From the NCBI RefSeq assembly GCF_027244095.1, contig NC_069658.1, forward strand, positions 261,090,687 to 261,154,686: a DNA stretch of 64,000 nucleotides. The letters run 5' to 3'. Shown piece after piece: positions 54,676 through 64,000 of the stretch. Position 1 is the stretch's first letter; the number at the start of each line of letters is the position of its first letter. Under the pieces are notes generated by a model that was not told where the DNA came from, did not search any database, and saw nothing but the letters and a program-made list of their open reading frames with translations. This DNA comes from Hemicordylus capensis (lineage: Eukaryota; Chordata; Lepidosauria; Squamata; Cordylidae). Both the position numbers and the translations under genes were made by a program.

Positions 54676-56684
54676 GATGTAGACATGATTGCTACTAAGC
54701 GTCCTCTCCGACCCACTTTGAAAATGGCTCCTTGGTATACGGAAGATCTGCGGGAGCTGAAGTGGCAAGGTAGACGACTGGAGCGCAAGTGGAGGAAGAC
54801 TCGACTCGAATCCGACAGATTGCGACATAGAGCGCATTTAAAGATCTATGCTCTGGCTATACGTGCAGCAAAGAAGTGTTTCTTTTCTGCCCGTATTGCT
54901 TCTTCAGGCTCTCTTCCAACAGAGCTATTCAGGGTTGTGAGGGAGTTAGCAGGGCCCCCTGCTCCCCTGAATTCAAATTTGGAACCATCAGTTGCCTGCT
55001 GTTACACTTTTAAATGATTTTTTTGTGGACAAAGTCTCTCGTATCCAGGTCGATCTAGATCTAGATTTAGACTCTACAGTTATCGCAGTGTCAGATGCAG
55101 AGGTATCCAGCAACTCCTCTGGTGTGGTTAGACTGGATCAATTTCAGTTTGTGACTCCTGAGGATGTGGACAAGCTGCTCGGAACAGTGCGTCCTACCAC
55201 CTGTCTGCTTGATCCTTGCCCAACATGGCTTATACTATCTGGCAAGGGGGTTGTTATGGAAAGCCTGGTGGCAATTATAAATACCTCTCTGAGGGAGGAC
55301 AGGATGCCTCCTTGTTTAAAGGAGGCAATTATTAGACCTATTCTTAAGAAGCCTACCTTGGACCCCTCGGAGTTTAATAGCTACAGGTCTGTCTCCAACC
55401 TCTCATGGTTGAGCAAGGTAATTGAGGGGGTGGTGGCCTCCCAGCTCCAGGCGGTCTTGGACGAAACTGACTATGTAGACCCATTTCAAACTGGTTTGCG
55501 GATGGGCTATGGGGTGGAGACTGCCTTGGTTAGCCTGATGGATGATCTCCAATTGGGAATTGACAGAGGAAGTGTGACTCTGTTGGTCCTTTTGGCTCTC
55601 TCGGTGGCTTTCAATACTATCGACCATAGTATCCTTCTGGAATGTCTGATGGGAGTTGGGGGTGGGAGGCACAGCTTTGCAGTGGTTCCTCTCCTACCTT
55701 TCTGGCAGATTCCAAATGGTGTCGCTTGGAGACTGTTGCTCTTCAAAATCAGAGCTTTTATATGGAGTCCCTCAGGGCTCGATACTGTCTCCAATGCTTT
55801 TTAATATCTACATGAAACCATTGGGAGAGATCATCCGGAGATTTGGTGCTGGGTGCTATCAGTACACTGATAACACCCAAATCTATTTCTCCATATCAAC
55901 ATCATCAGGAGATGGCATATCCTCCCTGAATGCCTGCTTGGAAGCAGTAATGGGATGGATGAGAGATAACAAACTGAGACTGAACCCAGACAAGACGGAG
56001 GTACTTATTGTGTGGAGTCGTCACTCAGGAAGCGATATTGATCTACCTGTTCTAGATGGGGTCACACTTCCTCGAACTGTTGCCAGAACCTGAGGGGTAT
56101 GCTCGTTTGAAATAGGGGCCATAACCCAGAATTTGGCTTTTAAAAAGATCCACACCTTCCCCTGGTTCCCCAGGTTGAGGCAGTGGCCAGAAGCGCTTTC
56201 TATCAGCTTTGGTTGATACGCCAGCTGCGTCTGTCTCTTGAGGTTCATTATCTCAGAACAGTAGTACACATGCTGGTAACCTCCAGACTTGATTACTGCA
56301 ATCCGCTCTATGTGGGGCTGCCTTTGTATGTAGTCCGGAAACTACAATTAGAACAAAATGCAGCAGCCAGGTTGGTCTCCAAGTCATCTCGAAGAGACCA
56401 TATTACTCCTATATTACAGGAGCTGCACTGGCTGCCAATAAGTTTCCGGTATGGGCTCTCTGTTGTCACCCCAAGACTTTGGAACATGCTTCCCGTGGGA
56501 ATAAGAGTCTCCCCGTCTCTAGCAGCTTTTTAAAAGTGTCTGAAGACTCATCTTTTTACCCAGGTTTTTTAACTTTTTAACTTTTAGATTGTTTATTGAT
56601 TTGTTTTAAACTGTTTGTTATTTGTTTGTTATTTCTCTGTGTAAACCGCCCTGAGCCATTTTTGGAAGGGCAGTATAGAAATTG

Positions 56685-56690
<6 letters not shown>
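54676..56690 (+). mobile_element. L2-clade LINE, 5'-truncated
   Basis: Starts in the 'taagcgtcctctccgaccca' segment that lies near 4,480 in the first copy. The RT is seen as NSYRSVSNLSWLSKVIEGVV, LALSVAFNTIDHSILLE and GVPQGSILSPMLFNIYMK. The C-terminus follows with LHWLPISF. Frames change near 55,010, 55,680 and 56,090, and part of the C-terminus is missing. The 3' tail ends 'gggcagtatagaaattgact'. Confidence 0.85.
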
Positions 56691-56746
<56 letters not shown>

Positions 56747-56750
56747 GATT
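56685..56750. repeat. (TTC)n(TTA)n microsatellite
   Basis: TTC units followed by TTA units at the end of the L2 tail. A second L2-like tail ('gtgaaccgccctgagacctt') follows to about 56,850. Confidence 0.9.
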
Positions 56751-56850
56751 TTAATGTTTTGTATAGTGTTTTGTTGTGAACCGCCCTGAGACCTTGGTTT
56801 AGGGTGGTATACAAATACGTAAAATAAATAAAAATAATAATAATACATCT

Positions 56851-57002
56851 TTATTCCAAAATTAACATGGCACATTTCAACAACATTTGCATTTTGAAAT
56901 GTGAACCTTTGTCAGATTTTGAACTGTTGTGGAATTTCATATCATTTCTAAAAGTAGATCTTGTTCTGATTATGCTAACTCTACCTTCCTGTAGTAGCCA
57001 CC
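56851..57002. other. Unassigned
   Basis: No recognised feature. Confidence 0.3.
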
Positions 57003-57240
57003 TAATGGCTCAGCGGGAATATGCTTGACTATCAAGCAAGAGGTTGCCGATTCAAATCCCTGCTGGTACACCTATTATCGGGCAGCAGCAATATAGGAAG
57101 ATGCTGAAATGCATCATCTCCTACTGTGTGGGAGAAGGCAATGGTAATCCCCTCCTGTATTCTACCAAAGACAACTACAGGGCTCTGTGGTCGCCAAGAG
57201 TCGAAACCGACTTGATGGCACACTTTACCTTCCTGTAATT
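57003..57240 (+). mobile_element. tRNA-derived SINE with Bov-B-type tail
   Basis: tRNA-like head 'atggctcagcgggaatatgc' with 'gattcaaatccctgctgg', body 'atcggg cagcagc'-type, and tail 'aagagtcgaaaccgacttga' then 'tggcacactttacc', which matches Bov-B 3' ends. Same family as 12,742-12,985. Confidence 0.8.
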
Positions 57241-57884
57241 TAAAGCTACTTCCTGTTCAATTTGCTCATCAATCTCTATGAGATCAGCCTTTCTAGCAGA
57301 CAGCAGAACAAGAAAACCCTCCATCTATTCTGGTCCTCCAGTACAAGAAACAAACATTCCATTTTAGATAGGCTGGGCACTCTATGCTGTTTTTATGCTA
57401 AGGTATGTTTGCAGATTTCTTCCACTCCACTCCTGCTTGAAAGGGCAATGAAGGTAATCAAGGCACACCTTTTGCACCAGGAAAGGATGCTTTGTATCCA
57501 ACAACGCCTCTAAACAAATCAGCCAACGTAGTCCATATTACAGTGCAAGAGCACAAGCAAAGGGATGGATAGATTAAGATATGTCATGTCAGAAAAGCTT
57601 GTATGGCTAGGTATAAATTTAGAATAACATACCCTAGAGGTCTAAGCAAAAAAGTACATATTACAAGGATGAGGGAGAAGCTTCCAAAATCACCCCAAGC
57701 TGACCAGAGGTAATGTCCAATTAATTCAGTCTAGATGTACTGTTTGGGTATATGTGTGACTGGCAGGCAGAGAGAGTCCAAGTCAGTGTTTAAGTTCCAA
57801 AATGCTTGGGCTCAAAACTATCAGGAAGCCCCTTAATCTTAGTTTTCTGTGGCTAATAAGATGGCCACCCCCCAGGAAGGGTTT
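57241..57884. other. Unassigned, presumed intron of the Pro-rich gene
   Basis: No exon or repeat recognised. Confidence 0.35.
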
Positions 57885-58155
57885 GCACAAAACCAGTTGG
57901 CCCAGTTCAGTTCAAGTCTGAACCAGACCCAAACTGGACTGGGCCAGTTCGGTTTTGCACCCCTTTGAACCTCCTGGGTTCAGTTTGGTTGGAAGAAGGT
58001 TTGTGATTTTTTTTTTTTTAAGTTTTAACTTAGAACACCCCAAATAGGTCAGGGGGGTTCAGCTCAATATTGGGGGGCGGGTTCCACTTGACATCAAGCC
58101 AGCGAACCAACTGGTTCAATGTTGCTCAGTTCCGAACCGGTTTGCACATACCTAA
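57885..58155. mobile_element. hAT-like non-autonomous element, TAGGG...TGCA type
   Basis: The left end 'agggtttgcacaaaaccagt' and right end, read inward, 'taggtatgtgcaaaccggtt' are inverted. The inner 'gaaccagacccaaactggac' phrases are shared in style with 37,740-37,870. The target duplication was not found. Confidence 0.5.
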
Positions 58156-58458
58156 CTCTCAGTGCAGTGAATGCGTACAGCCCATGTTCAGAGATGCTTT
58201 CTTTATGGTTAACTGCACACATTCCAAGGCTGAGCTTAGGCATTATTGACCAGTTCAGGAGGTGAATGCTGCTAACTCCATTGTCTAAACTGGATCCAAT
58301 ATCAGTCTTTTGACATATCAAACCCTGACCACCTTTCTTTTCCTAACCAGAAATTTCAGTCCCACTGCAGCATCATTCTTACCCACCTCCAACATATACC
58401 CCACCCAAGGTTCCCCTTCCATAGCTTTCAAAGTATATTTCATAGTAGTTGGTTATAC

Positions 58459-58525
58459 CTAAAGCTGAAGATTGCAGGTTTCTGTTCCCTCCGGAAGGCA
58501 GAAGCTCCTCTCTGAACTTCACTGC
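58459..58525 (-). other. Candidate non-coding exon 1 of the Pro-rich gene
   Basis: Starting about 30 bases after the TATA box, some 67 bases run to a good donor (ctttag|gtataa, minus strand). There is no ATG in it. This matches the small untranslated first exon expected from the acceptor and in-frame stop upstream of the coding exon at 53,833. The intron would be about 4.6 kb. The exon start is an estimate. Confidence 0.4.
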
Positions 58526-58550
58526 TTTGATGTGCTGAGGATTTCTCCTG

Positions 58551-58560
58551 GTTTATAAAC
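58551..58560 (-). promoter_or_regulatory. Candidate TATA box of the Pro-rich gene
   Basis: GTTTATAAAC (palindromic) lies about 30 bases upstream of the proposed start on the minus strand. It is supported mainly by the downstream exon-and-donor arrangement. Confidence 0.4.
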
Positions 58561-61339
58561 CCTTGAGGACCAGACAGACCTGAGCTGTAGGAGTTACACC
58601 AATATCTCTGTCTCCACCCACAGTGGAAGCAACTCCCCAGGCATCATGGTGTATACACAAGGGAAGGGGGAATATGTGTCATCATATGTGGGAGTTATAC
58701 AAGGTCAGGGTACATAATGCTGAGTCACAGGGATGCTGGGGAACCCCAGAGCAAAAACAGCCTGGGGCAAGAGGATCAATTAAGGGAAGGGCAGCACACA
58801 CAGGTCAGACAAAAGGGGTTACTTCAATGATTCTCAAACTGGAAACTTGGTAGTAACAAAATACTCGTACTTACATTGTGTTCTTGGAGATCTTTTACTC
58901 CAGCCGCCCTGGCTCAGTGCTAGAAACTGCTATAGCCTCCCTGACAGACAGCTGTCCAGTTTCTGTTTGAAACCTTAGTGAAGAAGAGCCCAACCACGGC
59001 CTGAGGCAGTTCCACCATCAAACAGCGCTTGCAGTCAGGAAATCCCTCCCCGCACCAATATACAGTAACATGTATCGTGTCGACTTGCCATCAATATACT
59101 TGGTGCTCAACAACAGGATAATTTAAGCAAAGCACGCAGGCCCCTGCACTAGAGAATTAGCACTGCTACTGAATTCCATCCATATCACAACTGGAAGCAA
59201 ATTTGAAATTTCCAAAGAAGCTAAAATAGTGTTGATACTTTTGATATCTCAGCTTGGGTCCTGTGTCCTTTTGTCCACATTACTTATTGTACCTGGAAGC
59301 TGTCCATTATTAGAGACTGACTGCTGGTGTGGTACAAGCACAAGACAATGAATTAAAAGAGAATGTTTTTTCTTAGCAATACTTTGTTCTGGGTGCTGTA
59401 TAGCTACAGAGAAAGAACAAAAAATGAATTATAGTTCAAGGAAGCCCTCTGTGTATCATGTAGGTCAACATCCTTTGCCAATGCTGGCTATCCTAAAATT
59501 ACCCATGTAACCCCTGCCCATCCATCCATAGCCTGACAGATATCTGTCCACCCAGAATGTAAATAAACAAACAGATCTTCTTTTGTAAATCTCAAACAAT
59601 GATTCCATAACCTCCCAAGGTACTTTGCAAGAGTGAAAGCAGAAATAAAGAGACTGCCTCCTCACATCTGTCCCATTGGGGCATCTACAGTCAGCCCATG
59701 AATGCCATCTTTCTGACAGCCTTTCACCATCATTCCTTTAGGCAACTTCCTCATGAACAACTGTGTGAATTAGAGTCCTGGTCACTGTCCACGTTTAGAG
59801 AAGGCTACAGAGGGGGGTCATGGGGTCAGTATTGTTGGGCATCCGCCAAGGACCCGAGACCCTCAAACGGGCCCACTATGGATCCCTGAGGCCACCTCTA
59901 TGCCTACTGTCTTTTGTGCAGTAGTGGTGGTGAAGCAACTGTCCTGGGGCTCATTTAGACTAGGAGAGAACTCAGAGAGGGCTATTTGCTTAGGGCTTCC
60001 TGAAACCTAGAATCAGACCCAGAGGCAGGAATTCCCATTCAACCTACTTGCTTGCTTGCTTATTAATTGATCCATTTGGTTGGTTGTTTCTTTGCCATGT
60101 ATCAATTTTCTACATTCCAACAACAACAAAATGCACCCAGGATGGCTAACAACATAACAAAATACAGTAAATCCAAATTGCCATAAAACCACAGTAAAAA
60201 CAAACCACCATAATAAAAACTAACACAGACAGCAATAAAAACCAGGCTATGAGGCCAACCCTACACAGCAACACTAAGAGGAGATAAAACTTGCTAGACA
60301 TTACAAGATTCACAGCATAACCATGTATTGACATGATGTTGGGAAAACATCATATTGGCCGGGATGTCGTGGCTGGGGTTTTGTCATGAGCAGTGCTACT
60401 TTGAAAGAGGAAAGTAGAAAGTGGCTGTTTAGTTCTTAGATGAAGCTAGAAGTATGGCCACTTAGATTCTACACAGAAGCCCTATTCAGACATTATGCTG
60501 AACAAGTGTACAGATATTTGTACACCCGCATGTGTTTTTGAGTGAATGACTGTGCCTGCACTCATTTTAAAAGTGAACCTGAGCACAGGCTGGCTCCTCA
60601 CATGCATGCTACAGATAGGAAGTGTACTTCTGTGCCTGCATTCAACATAAGAGATATATAAGAGTACCTGTGTCCAAATCTGTACCTGTGCATACTGTAC
60701 ACTCATACAAATGTTCAACATTGTGTCTGAATAGGGCTAGAGTGCTTGGAAAGGAGAAGTGAGCATCTAGATACCTATGGTACAATCATCTGTATGTCAA
60801 AAGCATGTTCTTTATCATTTGTGTGTAACACCTAGCGTGAGACTGGCTTCAATTAAACCAGTGACTTCCCCAAAGGTTTCCTGAAGTGAGGAATTCTGAA
60901 TATTCTCCCTGATACAGCACAGAACAAGAAACTATGAAGGCGGGGATGGAAATTACACAAGAGGGACTCCAATTCCGAAATGGCATCACCAAGCTTTCAG
61001 AATGCATGGTATTGGACCATGGCAGAGCGTGCATATTGGGATAGGCACTGTGGTGCATTAGGAGACAAATTGGCTTATGATGACATCCATCATCGACAGT
61101 CTATTTCATCAGGAGATTCCATGTATCTGATGAAGACCTTTCTCCCATTGAAGTTTAGATTGCCATAACCCAGTTAGTCTATAAGGCTCATTAGGGATAA
61201 GATGCACTGAGCTCCGCAGGGTGTGCTTCTGTGTATCCATGCTTAGGATTTACACTCCGTGACCTTTTTGATCCACAAATCTTAATTAGCTTTTAAGCCT
61301 CTCTTATACTGTGTATGTGAATGTCTGGTTACTGCCAAC
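58561..61339. other. Unassigned intergenic stretch
   Basis: A possible old CR1-type fragment lies at 58,880-59,060. An L2-type untranslated tail in antisense lies at about 60,090-60,320 ('aacaaaatacagtaaatcca'). No exon is supported. Confidence 0.35.
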
Positions 61340-61860
61340 ATGGAAGAGAGAGGTGAGGCGTCTGTAATGTGAATGAGGATTCTCCCGGTCAGTCACTAAC
61401 AGCTCAGATCCCATCAGTGTATATGTGAAGCTGGGGTTTTTTGCCCCAATACGCATCATTTTACACTTGCATACATGATTGAACCACATTTGCCATTCTG
61501 TCGCCCATTAAAAATATCCTTCTGGAGCTCCTCACAATCTTTGTGGATTTCACTACCCTAAATAGTTTAGTGTCATCTGCAAATTTGGCCACCTCACTGC
61601 CTACCCCAATTTCTAGATCACTTATGAATAAATTAAAAAGCATTAGTCTCAGTACAGATCCCTGGGGGACTCCACTTCTTGCTTCCCTCCATTGTGAAAA
61701 CTGTCCATTGATTCCTACTCTCTGTTTCCTGTCCTTCAACCAGTTACCCATCCACACATGAACCTGTCTCCTTATCCCATAACTGCTACGTTTACTCAAG
61801 AGCCTTTGGTGGGGAACTTTGTCCAAAGTTTTTTGGAAGTCCAAGTATACTATGTCAACT
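61340..61860 (-). mobile_element. CR1-clade LINE RT fragment, antisense
   Basis: The minus strand encodes MDFQKTLDKVPHQRLL, then RSGVPQGSVLRLMLFNLFIS and EVAKFADDTKLFRVVKS, the RT core including the FADD catalytic motif. The downstream part is frame-shifted. Both ends are truncated. Same family as 16,488-17,490. Confidence 0.85.
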
Positions 61861-62921
61861 GGATCACCTTTATGGGAAGGGAATGGGTGGGAATGGGCCC
61901 GCTAAGGTCACCCTTTAAGGAGCGACTAGAATTTCCTTCTTCCAAATGACTAATTGGCTCTGTGCCAGCTTGAGCTCCAGAACTACCTGAGGTGAAGCCT
62001 GTGTGGCCCTGCCCATGTCCTCTGACACTGATGTCAGGTGATGGGGAGGACCCAGCACATGAGTCAGAGGGCAGGACCAGCACCACCTCCCTAAGCATTC
62101 CCTCCACCCTTCCTGATCACCACAGGGATGCGTTTCACGCTGCAGGTTGGGCAGTGAGGGAGAAAGGTGCTCCTTTCTCCCTCAATGTCCAAACTTTAAA
62201 CCCCATCTTCACACCATGAGGAAGGACAGAGAGGTCACGCCCTATCATGTGGGCATTTGCATTATGAGGCAGGGCCAGTGGCAGCTCCCTCATGTGGCCT
62301 GCTGCTCTTCCCCATCAGCACAGCGATGGGTTTTAAGCTGCCGGTTGGCCAGCAAGGAAGAACGAACCTGGAGCTTGAAACCCATCCCCCCCCTGGCATT
62401 TGGGAAGGGCAGAGGGGGCACATGGGGAGGTGGCACTGGCCCTGCCTTATAATTCACACACTCAGTCCTCCCCATTGCCATGGAGATGGGTTTTAAACTA
62501 CAGGTTGGATGGGGAGGAAGAAACACCTTTCTCATCACCCAACCTGTAGTTTAAAACCCATTCCCGTGGTCATAGGGAAGGGCAACGGGGCAGCTAGGAA
62601 CAGCAGGAGGAAAAGGTGGTGCCCAGGCCGTGGGGGTGGGGGATGTCCTGCCCTTGCCACTCCTTGTCATAGCTGTGCCTGAGGCAGTTGCCTCACCTCA
62701 CCTCATGGACAAGCCGCCTTGAGATGGCTGCCTGTCTGAGTAGGCTTTTCTACTTGCCTCAGCTTGGTTGCTATGGGGATGCTGGGTTACCACGTTGGGT
62801 TGCCATACAGTTGGAGATGTGCATGCTGGGAGTCAGGTATCTCTGGTTTTGCTGCCAGTCCTAGACTGGATGGGGGTCTGGAGTGGGGTGGAGCTTAGAT
62901 CCGGGCTTATGGCTAAGACAG
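61861..62921. repeat. GC-rich region with a degenerate three-unit tandem repeat
   Basis: The phrase 'gatgggttttaagctgccgg' and its variants occur at about 62,122, 62,321 and 62,484. Each is preceded by 'ggcagggccagtgg'-like sequence, with spacing of about 160-200 bases. The last copy is followed by its inverted complement (62,538-62,563), making a hairpin. No coding potential is recognised. Confidence 0.5.
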
Positions 62922-63401
62922 TAGGGATATGCACAAACCTGTTCGGAGGCCCTTTTATGGGCCTCTGAACCGGTTCGAATGGCCGGCGGTTCAGCTGGTT
63001 CGAAGGTGGGTGAATACCCTTAAGGGTGGGGGAAGGTGCTGTTAACCCTCCCGCTGTGTTTCCCCCGCCGGTGCTGCACTGGCAGAGTCTGGCAGAGCGG
63101 CAGCATACCTCCCTGCTGCCCCGTTGCCTTGTTGGACCGGAAGGGACTGGAAGTACCCAATGCGTTTGCGCACGTCTGGTGTGCATGCGCACAGCATACT
63201 CACTCACGCACCCAACGTGTGCATATGTGTCGGGTACTTCCAGTCACTTGTGCGAGGCAACGACGATGCCCCACTGGACTCTGTTAAAGTGCAGCACCAG
63301 CGGTGGAAATGCGCTGGGTGGGGTAAGAGCACCCTCCCTTGCCCTTAAAGGTATTCCCCCCGCCTTCAAGCCACCCCCCGCCAGTTCCATGCACATCCCT
63401 A
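62922..63401. mobile_element. Non-autonomous hAT element, 480 bases
   Basis: Ends TAGGGATATGCACAAAC and, read inward, TAGGGATGTGCATGGAAC. The flanking octamers TAAGACAG (62,914-62,921) and TAAGACAC (63,402-63,409) agree at seven of eight positions, the 8-base duplication of hAT elements. GC-rich inside; no transposase. Confidence 0.75.
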
Positions 63402-64000
63402 TAAGACACTAGCAGAGGAGAAGGAGGAAGTTCGGGGGGGCTACTCTGTCGGGCAAAGAGGAATCAGGGGGTCTACTCTGCATGATAGGGTGCAGTTGCA
63501 GTTGCCTTCAAAAGTCCATGCTTTATTTAAACATATACATCCTTAAAAGCTTACATTAAACATCATTTTGGAACTCACCATGCAAATAAATCAATAACAG
63601 CCTTATGGGTGGTGCTTACACAATATATTTAATTTAGGACCAGTTCAGACAACACATCTGACAAACCACACCCACCATGCAATGAGGGACATGAGTGTGC
63701 TCATCCCACTTACCCTTCCCACCTTGCAGCCACATCATCACAAAGGGGTCTGTTCATCTGGACTGCCACTCACAAGCAATTAAGTATTACATTAAAGTAG
63801 CATTCAAACTGGCGGGGTGGGGGTGGTTGGGGTTCGAACCAACAGGGCACCCAGATGGGGTGTGTGGCACCAGGATCAGAAGTGGAACATATGCATTCAT
63901 GTCCCTCATCATCTGGTGGGCAGGACTAGTCAGAAGTATCATACAAATCGGCCAAGTGTCATCAGTGATGGGCTACGCCTCAGTACTGCAAGGAAGTGTG
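63402..64000. other. Unassigned stretch to the window end
   Basis: No exon or repeat recognised. Confidence 0.35.

Noticed and set aside
62833-63412. Several 70-130 codon frames near the right end
   Set aside because: They lie within a GC-rich non-autonomous hAT element and show no transposase motifs.
1-64000. CRISPR array or bacterial system
   Set aside because: No spaced direct repeats with unique spacers were seen. Introns, SINEs and LINEs mark the sequence as vertebrate nuclear DNA.

Overview
The window reads as a lizard- or snake-type (squamate) nuclear genome. Long introns and intergenic DNA are filled with L2, CR1, R4 and Bov-B LINEs, a Sauria-type SINE, 5S-rRNA-derived and tRNA-derived SINEs, non-autonomous hAT elements and many TAA and GT microsatellites. 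The species cannot be told from the sequence alone. No bacterial-type gene, CRISPR array, rRNA or functional tRNA gene is visible. Most long open frames are pieces of LINEs.

Three host genes can be built by eye. Gene A (+ strand, about 14.8-25.5 kb) is a membrane mucin. It has a TATA box, a signal-peptide exon, a 1,854-base exon made mostly of 10-residue repeats rich in Thr and N-glycosylation sequons, a transmembrane exon and a short tail exon; the joined model is about 705 residues. Gene B (+ strand, about 32.0-47.2 kb) is a smaller membrane mucin of about 264 residues. It has a signal-peptide exon, two related Ser/Thr-rich exons, a transmembrane exon, a very short tail exon and a poly(A) signal. 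All junctions used in both models keep the reading frame. The two transmembrane segments begin alike (PYWAIILI and KFWGIILI), so the genes look like paralogues. Gene C (- strand, coding 53,833-53,432) is a 133-residue Pro-rich protein resembling PSORS1C2/SPR1. A candidate TATA box and non-coding first exon lie near 58.5 kb.

Two tandem plus-strand mucins followed by a minus-strand PSORS1C2-like gene match the arrangement I recall for MUC21-MUC22-PSORS1C2 in the human MHC class I region. My main inference is that this is the reptile counterpart of that locus, with mucins that have diverged almost completely in their repeat domains. An epidermal differentiation complex setting is the main alternative for gene C.

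Layout: 1-14.8 kb is repeats, including a near full-length L2 and a near full-length R4 LINE inserted in the L2 (TAA)n tail. 14.8-25.5 kb is gene A. 25.5-32 kb holds SINEs and hairpin-rich DNA transposons. 32-47.2 kb is gene B, with nested hAT elements in its first intron and a duplicated exon unit around its third exon. 47.2-53.4 kb holds SINEs, CR1 and Bov-B. 53.4-58.6 kb is gene C, with an L2 LINE in its presumed intron. 58.6-64 kb is repeats and unassigned sequence.
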